A stretch of DNA of 64,000 nucleotides from Planctomycetota bacterium (GCA_014238415.1 JABABA010000021.1:1-64000); one strand, 5' to 3'. Counted from the stretch's first letter, positions 44,194-56,465 are shown. Numbers and translations: made by a program. The notes: generated by a model not told the origin, from the letters alone.

Positions 44194-44961
44194 CTATTCG
44201 GCAGTAATCGTCAATCCGCCCGATGCGCGCAGGTCCACACGATAGCGTCCCCCGGGCCGGGCCTCGATCCACGGGGCCTCTCCATGCATGGCGCGTACGC
44301 CTTTCTCGGCTGCGGCATCTGGATCGTTGGCATAGTTCCAGAAGTTTCTCCATAGTTCATCGAACCAAGGATCGATCATGTCCCCTTGAGCATAGGGGTG
44401 AGGCCGCTGGCCTACCGCATCGATGGCAGTGCCCGATTTGGCGGGGGTGTTTTCGCCGAACATCTTCTTGAATAGACAGACGCTCGTGCCGCGCAGGGCA
44501 TCGCCTCCTTCCACAAAAGTGTCGTCGAATTTGATCACCAAAGATTCCAAATAGACGCGAGTGCCTTGGACTGTGATTTCTTGGGGAGTACCGGCGGGCT
44601 TGCCGGCTGCGTCCAGTTCCACGAAGCGGACTCGGGTCAGAATCTGCTCGGGATCGGTGGGGTCGGGTCCCTGCTCCAAGACTTCCATCAGGGCCGCACG
44701 GTGGTTGACCTTGAGCAAGAGTCGGGCAGCTTCTGACTGCCTGCGGAGTTGTTCGCTCCTGGCCAGTTCAGTGGTCAGGGCGCTGATCTGGAGGGCATGG
44801 GCCTGGAGATCCTGCTCAAGAGAGGCGATTCGCTCGTTTCGTTGAGCCAATTTGATCTCGGTGCCTTTGATTTCACCGCGCAAGAACAGGGTCCACCAAC
44901 CGGCGATGCTGGTAAGGGCAGCGAGGATGAGAATCAGGGCAATACGGGTGATCGTGGACAG
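44194..44961 (-). CDS. Hypothetical membrane-anchored coiled-coil protein with CTG start
   Basis: A 255-aa protein that I do not recognise. Beginning at a CTG codon (44961) it has a clear membrane helix (IALILILAALTSIAGWWTLFL), then a coiled coil (about 30-75, with IASLEQDLQAHALQISALTTEL), then a globular domain with YLESLVIKFDDTFVEGGDALRG and DPWFDELWRNFWNYA. An in-frame TAG lies three codons upstream of the CTG, and no ATG or GTG lies between. A TTG at 44883 would cut the membrane helix away. The Shine-Dalgarno sequence GGAGGT sits 8 bases before the CTG. Function is unknown; it faces the candidate RNA on the opposite strand. Confidence 0.75.
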   Translation of the reverse strand: MSTITRIALILILAALTSIAGWWTLFLRGEIKGTEIKLAQRNERIASLEQDLQAHALQISALTTELARSEQLRRQSEAARLLLKVNHRAALMEVLEQGPDPTDPEQILTRVRFVELDAAGKPAGTPQEITVQGTRVYLESLVIKFDDTFVEGGDALRGTSVCLFKKMFGENTPAKSGTAIDAVGQRPHPYAQGDMIDPWFDELWRNFWNYANDPDAAAEKGVRAMHGEAPWIEARPGGRYRVDLRASGGLTITAE

Positions 44962-44969
44962 GGGGAACT

Positions 44970-44975
44970 ACCTCC
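44970..44975 (-). promoter_or_regulatory. Shine-Dalgarno deciding the CTG start
   Basis: GGAGGT on the minus strand, with 8 bases (AGTTCCCC) before the CTG at 44961. No other purine-rich site precedes the TTG at 44883. It supports initiation at CTG and so the presence of the N-terminal membrane helix. Confidence 0.6.
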
Positions 44976-45014
44976 GGGTCAAAGATAGGCTCTGTCAGTG
45001 TGGTCATCCACAAC

Positions 45015-45173
45015 GGAATCATCGCAAGATCAGGAAGCCGGCCCGGCTTCGGGCATTGGCATGTGCGTGGATGACTGGCTCCTGGGTACAGATGGAGGGG
45101 GCTGAGTCTGCCTGATGATTCCATGGGAATGCAGCCACCAAGGCTCAGGGCCATGGGGTGTTGCATTTTTTTT
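45015..45173 (+). ncRNA. Candidate structured small RNA, ending in an intrinsic terminator
   Basis: The plus strand folds with a closing stem GGAATCAT (45015-45022)/ATGATTCC (45115-45122) plus CAGG/CCTG after an 8-nt bulge. Inside are a perfect hairpin AAGCCG-GCC-CGGCTT (45035-45049) and a second one, GACT/AGTC with CTCC/GGAG (45073-45108). A strong terminator follows at once (45128-45173). No plus-strand gene lies upstream within 840 bases, so the terminator implies a dedicated transcript. It does not match tmRNA, SRP RNA or RNase P. A 6S-like shape (closing stem, bubble, distal stem) is possible. Expression and conservation are untested. Confidence 0.45.
45128..45173 (+). terminator. Strong rho-independent terminator, plus strand
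   Basis: An 11-bp stem with one bulge, AATGCAGCCACC with GGTGTTGCATT, encloses a small inner stem GGC/GCC. Eight T follow directly (45166-45173). It belongs to the candidate small RNA; both flanking genes are in the wrong orientation or begin downstream. Confidence 0.8.
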
Positions 45174-45352
45174 GAGAGGCTGGCAGAGGGGCTTTTGCGC
45201 ATCAAGAGAGTTCGGGGGCCTCCTGAGCCCGGTGAGGGCCATTGCTGCCCACGAACAGCATGCTTACGGCATCGTGCCAGTGGCTGGACTTCTGAGCACT
45301 GATAACTTTCCTCGGCAAGATCCCCCCCTCTCGGGCATCATGGTGCCCAGCA

Positions 45353-45865
45353 ATGAACCCCGACCTACTCATCGGGCGCCTTGGCGTTTTTGCGCCCTGC
45401 CTGCGCCAACTCCTCGAGGAGCTAGACCCGCAGGATGCCCGTTGGCGTCCGCCGGACGGTGGATGGAGCATGCTCGAGATTGTCTGTCACCTGGTGGATG
45501 AAGAGCGCGAGGATTTTCGGGGACGCTTGGAGTTTGTGCTTGGTGGAAGTCAGGGCGAATTGGCTCCGGTTGATCCCTTGGGATGGATTGAATCCCGAGG
45601 CTACAACGAACTGGACTTCAGTCGCAGCTTGGAACGCTTCTGCCTTGAGCGTCGGCGCACGGTTGCTTGGTTGCGCAGTCTCAAGCGTCCTGATTGGAAA
45701 GCTACGATTGAGCACCCCAAGCTAGGACCGATTTCTGCAGGTGACCTGTTGGCTTCCTTGGCCGCTCATGACGCCTTGCACATGCGGCAGATTTCGAGTC
45801 GTTTCCATGCCCTTGCGCTGCGTGATGCTCCCGGTTTCAGCGTGGCCTACGCTGGAGCATGGTAG
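45353..45865 (+). CDS. DinB-family metal-binding protein
   Basis: A 170-aa four-helix-bundle protein of the DinB/DfrA superfamily. The three metal-ligand histidines of the family are in place: WSMLEIVCHLVDEE (first His), and AAHDALHMRQI (last two). Helices between them carry the usual R-rich surface. Members include bacillithiol/mycothiol-type transferases and many uncharacterised proteins; the substrate is not known here. It begins 180 bases after the terminator of the candidate RNA and is convergent with the CRTAC1 gene, leaving 22 bases between them. Confidence 0.88.
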   Translation: MNPDLLIGRLGVFAPCLRQLLEELDPQDARWRPPDGGWSMLEIVCHLVDEEREDFRGRLEFVLGGSQGELAPVDPLGWIESRGYNELDFSRSLERFCLERRRTVAWLRSLKRPDWKATIEHPKLGPISAGDLLASLAAHDALHMRQISSRFHALALRDAPGFSVAYAGAW

Positions 45866-45887
45866 GCAGGATTCTGGGCGCAACTTC

Positions 45888-48716
45888 TCAACGGGGCGGC
45901 ACTGTGCCGCGTATCACCCCGAGTAACTTGCCCTCTGCAGAGATCCGTAGGGTTGTGGGGATCGGCAGGCGCAACAAGTCGATGTAGTTTTCTGGGGGTG
46001 CCGCCACATCGCGCGGTTCGGCACCTAAGTAGAAATCCGCCAATCCAGTTGCTCGTTTGGCGGCGATAGGGGCTGCTTGTGAGCGGTGCTGGGGTGGGTC
46101 CGTGCAGAGCAGCACAACCCGAAGGTCCGCTGACTTGTCGTGCTCTGACAACAGGGGCATTTCCTTGATGCAGGGCACGCAACTCTTGCCCCACATGTTG
46201 ATCCAGAGCTCACCTCCGTCTGCGAGGGCAATCGGATCCAGAATCGCGAGTTCGCCCTGGGCATCGACCATCCCAAGGGCAGGCAAGGTGTCGCCTATGC
46301 GCAGGAGCAAGCCCTTGGGCAGGGGATCGGGAAGGGGACGGGGCCTGGCAGCGAAGTTCGTGGCCTGGCCGCTGCCTTCGGTGAGCAGCACCCGTGAGTC
46401 TGCTTGAATTGTGCCGAAGTTCTCCTTCGCGCCGCCGGGCCAGATGACTTCGATGGTGCCCGAATCTGCCGTGCCCAGACCAAAGACCAACTCAGGAGCC
46501 TGACAGGAAACGAACCCCGCGCCCCGGGTCAGTGGTTGAGCCACCGGGCCTTCGGGTCCATGGACGATGACCGTGGCACCGATTGCTTCATGCTGTCCGC
46601 TGGTTGCGGCGAGGCGCACCTTGATGAATTTACCGCCCAGATTGTTGCGGTACAGGTGGTGCCGTTCGCGCTGGATCTCGTGCACGAAGAGGTCCAGGTC
46701 TCCGTCATCGTCCAGGTCGGCGCAAATCACGCCGCGCCCATCGCCGGGAGAGTCGCAACCGGACAGGTCCGAGATGTCGGCGAAGGTGCCATCTCCCCGG
46801 TTGAGAAACAGCTTGTCGCGCTCATTGCCGCTGAAGCTGCGCCCTTCTGCAAAAATCTGACTGTTGTGCCGGTCCAGGAATCCCTCGTTGCCGACAGATT
46901 GCAGTTTGAATTCACCTTCGCTCGGGGTGTCACATACAGTCGACGCCACCACGTGGCGCCAGTAGGTGCTTCATGTGTCGAACGCGAGGTTGCCGGTCAC
47001 AAATCCGTTGGTGCAGAAGATGTCGAGGCGACCGTCTAGGTTCAAGTCGGCCAGGTTGGCGGACCATGCCCAGGAAGCTCCTATACCGCCGGCATTCTTG
47101 GGGAGGCGCTTCAGGTTGCCGTCTTCTTCCTGGAAGAAGATGGAGTTGCCTGCGGCCAGCTTACGCAGAACCAGATAAGTCTCCTGGTCGATGGAGTCTT
47201 CGAGGCGGTCCAAAATGCGGTTCCCTGCAGTAGAGGACATGTTCGAGACATAGAGGTCGAGTCTACCGTCCTGGTTCAGATCGCCGAAGGACACCCCCAT
47301 ACCGTTGCCACGGTCGGTTACCCCGCGGGCATCAGACTGCTGTTCGAAAGTACCATCTCCAGCGTTGATCCAGAACTCGTTGTCTCCGTAATCGTTGGCA
47401 ACATACAGGTCCGGATCGCCGTCGAGATCGATATCCGCCGCCGCAGAGGCGTAGGACCACCTGCTACCGGCCATGCCGAGTTTGGTGGCTACATCCTCGA
47501 AGCCCTTTCCGTCGCCAAGGTTGCGGAGCAGAGCGTTGGGATATCCGTTGGTGGCTTGGAACCAGGAGTTGTTGTGCTCGCGTTCGACCATTCCGTAGCA
47601 GGAAAGGAAAATGTCCAGCCACCCGTCGCCATCAAAGTCGAAGACCGTGGGAGAGTAGGCTACAAATGGACTTTCGAGGCCTGCCAGTTCCGAGGCGTTG
47701 GTGAACTTGCCCGCGCCATCATTGGTAAAGAGGGCGCAGTGATGCCCGCCTCGATCGTCTTTGATCTCCCAGCCCACCTGGGCTACGAACAGATCCTGGT
47801 CGCCGTCGTTGTCAAAGTCCAGAAACACCGCGCCGGTGCCATCGTCCGGTTGATCCACGGCGCGCTCTACAGCTTCTTCTGTGTAGGTCCCGTCGGGCTG
47901 GGCGATATAAAGGAAATTACGCTCGTCACTTGGTACGAACAGGTCCCAATCCCCGTCGCCATCCACGTCTCCGGCAGCAGCGCCATTGAAGTGGAATGAG
48001 CGGTTCTGGTCAGACCCGAAGCGGGCAAAAGTGTGACCCACACCAGCGGCGTTGGTGACTTCTACATAGGGAGCTTGTGAGAGAGTCTTGAAATTGTAGG
48101 AGGTGAACTCAAGTCGGTCGATGACCCAATCACCCACGCGCTTGACCCTTGCCCACCCCCAGGCGGCAAATGACTGCATGGTGCCGTCCGGAAGGATCCC
48201 TGTCGCGTGCAAGTAGAGTCTGATGCGTCCCGCGGGGCGACCGCCCTGTTGGAACTCCGCGCCCTTGACCTTCCAGATGACGCTGCTCACCTCTCCCCAC
48301 TTCCCAAAAGTCTCTTCCCAGGATGCGATCAAGCCGGCCTTGTCGACGATCGGCGCTCGACTTACATCGAAATCCCGGGAGACAACGCCCTGTAGTTGTA
48401 TTGTTTCACTGGAGACCAAAAGGCCTGCGAACCCCATTCCCTGGAAGTCGTCGGCGAACCAAGCTTTTGCGGTTTCAAAGTCCTGCTTGACCAGTGCTGC
48501 CGAGAATGAGAGCAAGCGGTCAGCGACCTCTTCCGTGCGGTCTTCCACCAACTCCAGATCGGTCATTGGGTTTGAGGGCGCTGCGATGGGCGTGAAGTCC
48601 TGCTCCGCTTGCGCTTCAGGGGCCTGCCCAGCCGTGGTCGGGTCTTCAGAGCCGCTGCAGCCGAGCAGCAATAGTGCCGTGGCAGCGAGCAGGGAAGGGA
48701 GTTGGGGATCTCGCAT
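45888..48716 (-). CDS. CRTAC1/UnbV-thioredoxin lipoprotein with in-frame TGA, candidate selenoprotein
   Basis: Read through the TGA at 46971-46973, this is a 942-aa lipoprotein (lipobox LLLLGC from ATG 48716). Residues 60-210 resemble a SnoaL/NTF2-like domain; FG-GAP/VCBS calcium-blade repeats follow (DVDGDGDWDLFVPSD, DFDNDGDQDLFVAQ, DFDGDGWLDIFLS, DLNQDGRLDLYVSN, and after the TGA DLDDDGDLDLFVHE). An ASPIC/UnbV segment (about 695-783) and a thioredoxin-like domain with CVPC (Cys846, Cys849) complete it. The TGA is codon 582, in the conserved linker NLAFDT-TGA-STYWRHVV between two blades. The frame is unbroken on both sides, and a hairpin fitting the bacterial SECIS rules follows. Alternatives are a nonsense mutation or sequencing error. 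A GTG at 46952 cannot explain the missing linker. Confidence 0.68.
46941..46973 (-). promoter_or_regulatory. Candidate bacterial SECIS element at the in-frame TGA
   Basis: Nine bases after the TGA (46971-46973), the stem TGGCGCCAC (46953-46961) pairs with GTGGCGTCG (46941-46949): 9 bp, two of them G-U, with a 3-nt loop GTG. The loop begins 18 bases after the TGA. Known bacterial SECIS rules ask for a loop of 3-14 nt about 16-37 nt from the UGA, with G among the first two loop bases; all hold. It lies within the coding frame, as in other bacterial selenoprotein genes. Confidence 0.6.
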
Positions 48717-48851
48717 GGTAGGGGATGCCGCTGAATTGAATCCCAGTGGATCGTAACGGTCCAATCGGCCAAATCGTGTACAGAAGAGCAGGTCTGGGGT
48801 GAAGAATTTCGTTACCCAATGGGATACGGAGGATCTGCGCAGGTTTGAGGA

Positions 48852-52562
<3,711 letters not shown>

Positions 52563-52568
52563 GGGATG

Positions 52569-53501
52569 TCAGGCCGGTGCTTGGGCAGAGGCCACCAGAG
52601 TCATGAAGTGGGGAGGCTGTGGATCACGGGCGGCGCGTTCCAGTAGCAGGTTCTCGAAACCCGCTGCTTGGATCAATCCCGTCAGTTCGTTTTCGGTGAA
52701 GCCCTGGTGGATGTGCTGCAACTGTTCCTTGACCCAGGATTCGTTGTGCGCCAGAAGTTCGATCACCAGCAGGCGCCCGCCAGGCTTGATAATGCGGCGA
52801 GCCTCTGCCAAGGCCTGGCGTGGCTGCTGGGCGTGGTGCAGAGCCTGGGAGAGAACAACCACATCGAACTGAGCGGCTGGTAGGGGCAAGTCTTCGATGT
52901 CCCCTTCCACATAATTGATGTTGTTCAGATCGCGCTTGCCCGCTCGTAGTTCGAGTTGATTGAGCATCTCCTTGGAAAGGTCCACAGCTGTGACCTGATC
53001 CGCCACCTGGGCCAGCATGAGGGTCAAGAGACCGTCTCCGATTCCCAAGTCCGCATAGTTGCCTCGGGGGGCGAGGCGCAGGATCGCGCGACTGAGGCCT
53101 TCCCATGTTCTTCCTGGCAGGACTTGCTCGCCAAAAGCTGCCGCGACTCGATCAAAATAGGAGCGCGAGTCCTCGCGACGTCGCGCAAGAACGGCTTTCA
53201 GACCTTCCTGGTCCCTCTGGAATTCTTCGGACTTCCGGTGGGGGTCGAGCACGCTGTCCAGGAAATCCACCGGGCGGCCAGTGGTCAACTGGTAGAAGTT
53301 GCGCCGACCGGAGCGTCGATCCTGGACCAGGCCCGCTTCGCGCAACTGGGTCAGTTGGGTGGAGATGCGGCTCTGCCCCATGTTGAGGGCCTCCTGGAGT
53401 TCGGACACGGAGAGTTCCTCCCGCTCAAGCAGGGCCAGCATGCGCAAGCGGGTCTCGTCTCCCAGGGCGCGCAGGGTGCGGGTCGTTTCCTCAAGTCGCA
53501 T
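52569..53501 (-). CDS. ArsR-type regulator fused to SAM-dependent methyltransferase, SahR-like
   Basis: A 310-aa protein. Residues 1-85 form an ArsR winged helix (LRALGDETRLRMLALLEREELSVSELQEALNMGQSRISTQLTQLREAGLV). Residues 120-300 form a class I methyltransferase fold: YADLGIGDGLLTLMLA (motif I), VTAVDLSKEMLN, VEGDIEDLPLPAAQFDVVVLSQALHH and KPGGRLLVIE. I chose the ATG at 53501; the longer frame adds 126 low-complexity residues. The layout and operon with metH recall SahR, the S-adenosylhomocysteine-responsive repressor of methionine-cycle genes. Whether it methylates anything or only senses SAH is not decided by sequence. Confidence 0.85.
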   Translation of the reverse strand: MRLEETTRTLRALGDETRLRMLALLEREELSVSELQEALNMGQSRISTQLTQLREAGLVQDRRSGRRNFYQLTTGRPVDFLDSVLDPHRKSEEFQRDQEGLKAVLARRREDSRSYFDRVAAAFGEQVLPGRTWEGLSRAILRLAPRGNYADLGIGDGLLTLMLAQVADQVTAVDLSKEMLNQLELRAGKRDLNNINYVEGDIEDLPLPAAQFDVVVLSQALHHAQQPRQALAEARRIIKPGGRLLVIELLAHNESWVKEQLQHIHQGFTENELTGLIQAAGFENLLLERAARDPQPPHFMTLVASAQAPA

Positions 53502-53507
53502 CGTTAC

Positions 53508-53523
53508 ATCAGGATACCTTGAT
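53508..53523. promoter_or_regulatory. Candidate operator upstream of the ArsR-methyltransferase-metH operon
   Basis: The 16-base ATCAGGATACCTTGAT is an imperfect inverted repeat (ATCA at one end, TGAT at the other; 6 of 8 positions pair). It lies 6 bases upstream of the regulator start codon, a usual position for an autoregulatory site. I did not match it to a published motif. Confidence 0.35.
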
Positions 53524-53721
53524 CGGACGTCCTGGGCGCCACTCTGGAGTGATTTTTCGGGTTCTGGCCTCTCGGGTGGTGCAAATAGGCTCGCGACCCT
53601 ATCGAGGGTGAAACTCGGGGTTTGAGCGCCCCGGGAAAGGAGTCCTGGGTTCTCCTGTGCTCCTGACGGGATCCCCAACACCCAAAGGGGCCAATACCCG
53701 GTGGCAGGTACACTTGGGCCG

Positions 53722-53943
53722 ATGACCCCCCGTCGAGCCCACCTGGCCCTATTCCTCTTCATCCTGGTTGCCCTGTTGAGTTTGACCTGGCCCCTTTCGG
53801 TGTGCTTTGCCCAGCCCCAGCCCTTGATCCTGGGCCTGCCCCGAGGCCTTTTTGCGATCTGCTGCTGGGCAGCCGCCACCTTTGTGGTCCTGTTGGTCTA
53901 TGACCGTGCCCTAGCCAAGAGTCACGCACAAGAGGACGCCTGA
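53722..53943 (+). CDS. DUF3311-like small subunit of a sodium/solute symporter
   Basis: A 73-aa protein with two membrane helices (about 8-28 and 45-64) and the QPLILGLPRGLFAICCW loop typical of DUF3311-like partners of SSS transporters. The ATG at 53722 is preferred to the GTG at 53701. Its TGA overlaps the ATG of the symporter gene (TGATG), so production is coupled. It is divergent from the ArsR-methyltransferase gene; about 200 bases between them presumably hold both promoters. Confidence 0.78.
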   Translation: MTPRRAHLALFLFILVALLSLTWPLSVCFAQPQPLILGLPRGLFAICCWAAATFVVLLVYDRALAKSHAQEDA

Positions 53944-55391
53944 TGAGCGCTGACCAGCAGATCATCGCTGTGGTTGGGGTTTACCTGGCGCTTTCTCTCT
54001 TCGTTGGAATTCGTGCGGGCAAGGGAGTCTCCGATTCAGCCACAGGTTTTGTGGCCGGGGATCGGGCCATGGGTGGAGTGCTGATGTACTTCGTCACCGG
54101 CGCGACAATTTTCAGCGCCTTTGCTTTCTTGGGAGCTCCCGGGTGGGCCTGGTCGCGGGGCGCTGCGGCTTTTCACATCCTGGCTTTCGGAGTGCTTGGG
54201 TTCATTCCCTTCTACTTCATTGGCCCTGCTGCTTCACGCCTTGGGCGTCAGCACGGTTTCGTCACACAGGCGGAGCTCGTGGCCGCGCGCCTCGATAGTC
54301 GACCTCTGGCGGTTGTCATGGCTATGGTCAGCTTGCTTGCTTTTATTCCCTACCTTGCACTGCAGATGCGGGGCTCCGGCCATGTGCTTGAAGTGCTGAC
54401 TCGTGGCGCGATCTCCATGCAGTGGGGAGCGGCTTTGGTCTATGGGGTGGTTTTGATCTATGTCTGGCGCAGCGGCGTGATGGGTGTTGGTTGGACCAAC
54501 ACCTTGCAAGGTTTGTTCATGATGGTTCTGGCCTGGACTCTTGGTTTGTACCTGCCCTATGCCTTGCACGGTGGCGTGGGACCCATGTTCGCCAAGATCG
54601 CCGAGAGTGACCCAGGGTTTTTGACCCTGCCGGGGCGCACCGCTGATGGAGGCGATTGGAGCTGGTCCTCCTACGCCAGCAGTGTCTTTGTGATGGCCGT
54701 TGGGTTTTCGTTCTGGCCCCATTTGTTCCAAAAGGCCTTTGTAGCCAGGTCCGAACGAGTTCTACGGCGCACGGTGGTGCTTTATCCGACATTTCTGTTT
54801 TTCCTGCTTCCGATTCTGTTCATCGGGTTTGCAGGGGTTGGATTTGATCCGCCTCCGGATCAGGCGGATCAGATTCTGCCCCACCTCCTGTTGCACATGG
54901 ACTTGCCCGCTTTGGTGGTGGGACTGTTTTGTGCAGGCGCTCTGGCCGCTTCCATGTCCAGTGGCGATGCGATCTTGCACAGCGCGGCTTCGATTGTGGT
55001 GCGCGATGGGTGGATCGTGGGCCTTGATCGACCCCTATCTCCCCAGGCGGAACGGCACTGGGTGCGCCTTGTGCTCTTGCCCCTCTTGCTGGTTTCCTAT
55101 CTGGTGGCGGCGGTGTTCCCCGTGGACATCGTGGGCCTCCTGAGCTACGCCTATGGGCCGGTGGGGCAACTGGCACCGCCGGTTCTGGGGGCTCTGTTCT
55201 GGTCGCGGGCCACTGGCCGTGGGGCTCTCTGGGGCCTGGTTGTGGGATCTGTGGTCACGATCTGGTTCTCGCGCTTCCCCGTGCTGCCTGTTCATGGGGG
55301 TCTGCTTGGGTTGGTGGCAAATGTCCTGATCCTGGTGGGCGTTTCCCTGTTGGTTCCGGCGCGCAATTCAGAAGGCCCCAGCAGGGCCTGA
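53943..55391 (+). CDS. Sodium:solute symporter
   Basis: A 482-aa SSS-family transporter with about 13 membrane helices. The N-terminal pattern SATGFVAGDRAMGGVLMYFVTGATIFSAF and QHGFVTQAELVAARL, and the conserved CAGALAASMSSGDAILHSAASI in the C-terminal half, are typical. It differs from the other symporter in this window (24146-25963): shorter, without the long soluble loop, and with a DUF3311-like rather than DUF4212 partner. Proline, pantothenate and short organic acids are possible substrates; sequence reading does not decide. Confidence 0.92.
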   Translation: MSADQQIIAVVGVYLALSLFVGIRAGKGVSDSATGFVAGDRAMGGVLMYFVTGATIFSAFAFLGAPGWAWSRGAAAFHILAFGVLGFIPFYFIGPAASRLGRQHGFVTQAELVAARLDSRPLAVVMAMVSLLAFIPYLALQMRGSGHVLEVLTRGAISMQWGAALVYGVVLIYVWRSGVMGVGWTNTLQGLFMMVLAWTLGLYLPYALHGGVGPMFAKIAESDPGFLTLPGRTADGGDWSWSSYASSVFVMAVGFSFWPHLFQKAFVARSERVLRRTVVLYPTFLFFLLPILFIGFAGVGFDPPPDQADQILPHLLLHMDLPALVVGLFCAGALAASMSSGDAILHSAASIVVRDGWIVGLDRPLSPQAERHWVRLVLLPLLLVSYLVAAVFPVDIVGLLSYAYGPVGQLAPPVLGALFWSRATGRGALWGLVVGSVVTIWFSRFPVLPVHGGLLGLVANVLILVGVSLLVPARNSEGPSRA

Positions 55392-55506
55392 GGCGAGGCG
55401 TGGATTACGATCCAAGCGTGCTATGCTGGGAAGCGGCCCCGGAAATGGAGTCCGGTCCACTCAACCTTCGCGTTCATCAAGCAGTGCCCCCGCCAGACCC
55501 CTGCGC

Positions 55507-55977
55507 ATGACTCACCCCATGAAGAACCACCGCCTGCGTGTCATGTGTGTCAGTTCCGCAGGGGGGCATCTCGTGCAACTCAAGCTCGTGTTACCGGCTT
55601 TTGCTGAACATGACCTGATCCTGGTCAGCACCGGCGAGGAGGACATCGAAGGGGCGGCCGGAGCGACGCTGTACCAGATCCCGGAAGCAAGTCGCTGGAG
55701 TCGTATCCAGACAATGCTCTGTGCCTGGAAGCTGCTCTGGTTGATCTGGCGGTTGCGTCCCAGTGTCATCGTCAGCACTGGGGCTGCCCCTGGTTTTCTT
55801 GCAGTCCGAATTGGGCGCTTCTTTGGAGCGCGCACGGTTTGGCTTGACAGTGTGGCCAACGTTGAGGTCATCTCGCTTGCCGGAAGGTTGGCGCAACCTC
55901 ACTGCGATCTCTTCCTCACACAATGGCCTGCGTTGGCGGTTGAAGATGAAATCCACTGCGCCGGAGGTGTGCTGTGA
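55507..55977 (+). CDS. Alg14-like subunit of a UDP-sugar glycosyltransferase
   Basis: A 156-aa membrane-associated protein similar to Alg14/PssD. It has the N-terminal Rossmann-like strand with VMCVSSAGGHLVQLKLVLPAF, a membrane-associated helix (MLCAWKLLWLIWRLRP), and the VIVSTGAAPGFLAVRIGRFFGA motif followed by DSVANVE. Alg14 recruits the catalytic Alg13 half to the membrane. The ATG at 55507 is used; 55519 is equally possible. Its TGA overlaps the GTG start of the Alg13-like gene (GTGA), so the two halves are made together. The acceptor is probably a lipid-linked exopolysaccharide intermediate. Confidence 0.88.
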   Translation: MTHPMKNHRLRVMCVSSAGGHLVQLKLVLPAFAEHDLILVSTGEEDIEGAAGATLYQIPEASRWSRIQTMLCAWKLLWLIWRLRPSVIVSTGAAPGFLAVRIGRFFGARTVWLDSVANVEVISLAGRLAQPHCDLFLTQWPALAVEDEIHCAGGVL

Positions 55978-56465
55978 TTTTCGTCACAGTCGGCACTCAG
56001 CTGCCTTTCGACCGACTGGTGAGGGCCATGGATCGATGGGCTGCTGATCATCCAGGTCAGGAGGTCATTGTGCAGTCGGCGGAGGGTGACTATCAGCCCC
56101 AGCACATGCACTGCGAGCCCTACATGTCGCCGGATCGTTACGCCGAGGTACTCGCTCGCTGCGCCCATATGGTTGCTCATGCAGGCATTGGCTCGATCCT
56201 CACTGCACGCAGGAGTGGCATACCAATCCTCATAGTCCCTCGGCTTGAAGAATTGATGGAAGTCCGCAGCGACCACCAGGTCGCCACCGCCAACGCCCTG
56301 CGCGGACGCCCCGGCATTGTGGTTTGTGATGACCTGGCGAGCTTTGACGAATGCATGGACCAGCTGCTCGCAATGAAGCGTGGGCCAGCCACGATGAACG
56401 CAGCAGATCCGAGTTTGGTGACTGCTCTACAGCGTTTCGTCGACTTGGGCGAATTCCCTGACTAG
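55974..56465 (+). CDS. Alg13-like catalytic subunit of a UDP-sugar glycosyltransferase
   Basis: A 163-aa GT28 C-terminal-type protein similar to Alg13/PssE. It opens with FVTVGTQLPFDRLVRAMDRW and has the UDP-sugar loop MVAHAGIGSILTARRSGIPILIVPRLEELMEVRSDHQ (split here as MVAHAGIGSILTARRSG and IPILIVPR), typical of the family. GTG is the start, with GGAGGT 6 bases upstream. It is encoded with the Alg14-like membrane half and completes one split glycosyltransferase. Its TAG overlaps the convergent AI-2E transporter stop within CTAG. Confidence 0.88.
   Translation: MIFVTVGTQLPFDRLVRAMDRWAADHPGQEVIVQSAEGDYQPQHMHCEPYMSPDRYAEVLARCAHMVAHAGIGSILTARRSGIPILIVPRLEELMEVRSDHQVATANALRGRPGIVVCDDLASFDECMDQLLAMKRGPATMNAADPSLVTALQRFVDLGEFPD

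Larger units (their letters stand above)
44962..45352 (+). other. Non-coding region with candidate structured RNA
   Basis: About 390 bases between the CTG-initiated gene (minus) and the DinB gene (plus). Its first half contains the structured element and terminator described separately (45015-45173). The remaining 180 bases up to DinB hold only weak open frames without domain content; I find no riboswitch consensus that I can name. Confidence 0.55.

Noticed and set aside
45888..46952. The shorter frame as a separate gene starting at GTG 46952
   Set aside because: That GTG is the loop of the hairpin, has no Shine-Dalgarno sequence, and the product would lack the linker and leader present in the full protein; the in-frame TGA reading explains it better.
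53502..53721. SAM, SAH or cobalamin riboswitch upstream of the metH operon
   Set aside because: None of the known conserved cores is present in the divergent region; protein-based regulation by the ArsR fusion is a simpler reading.
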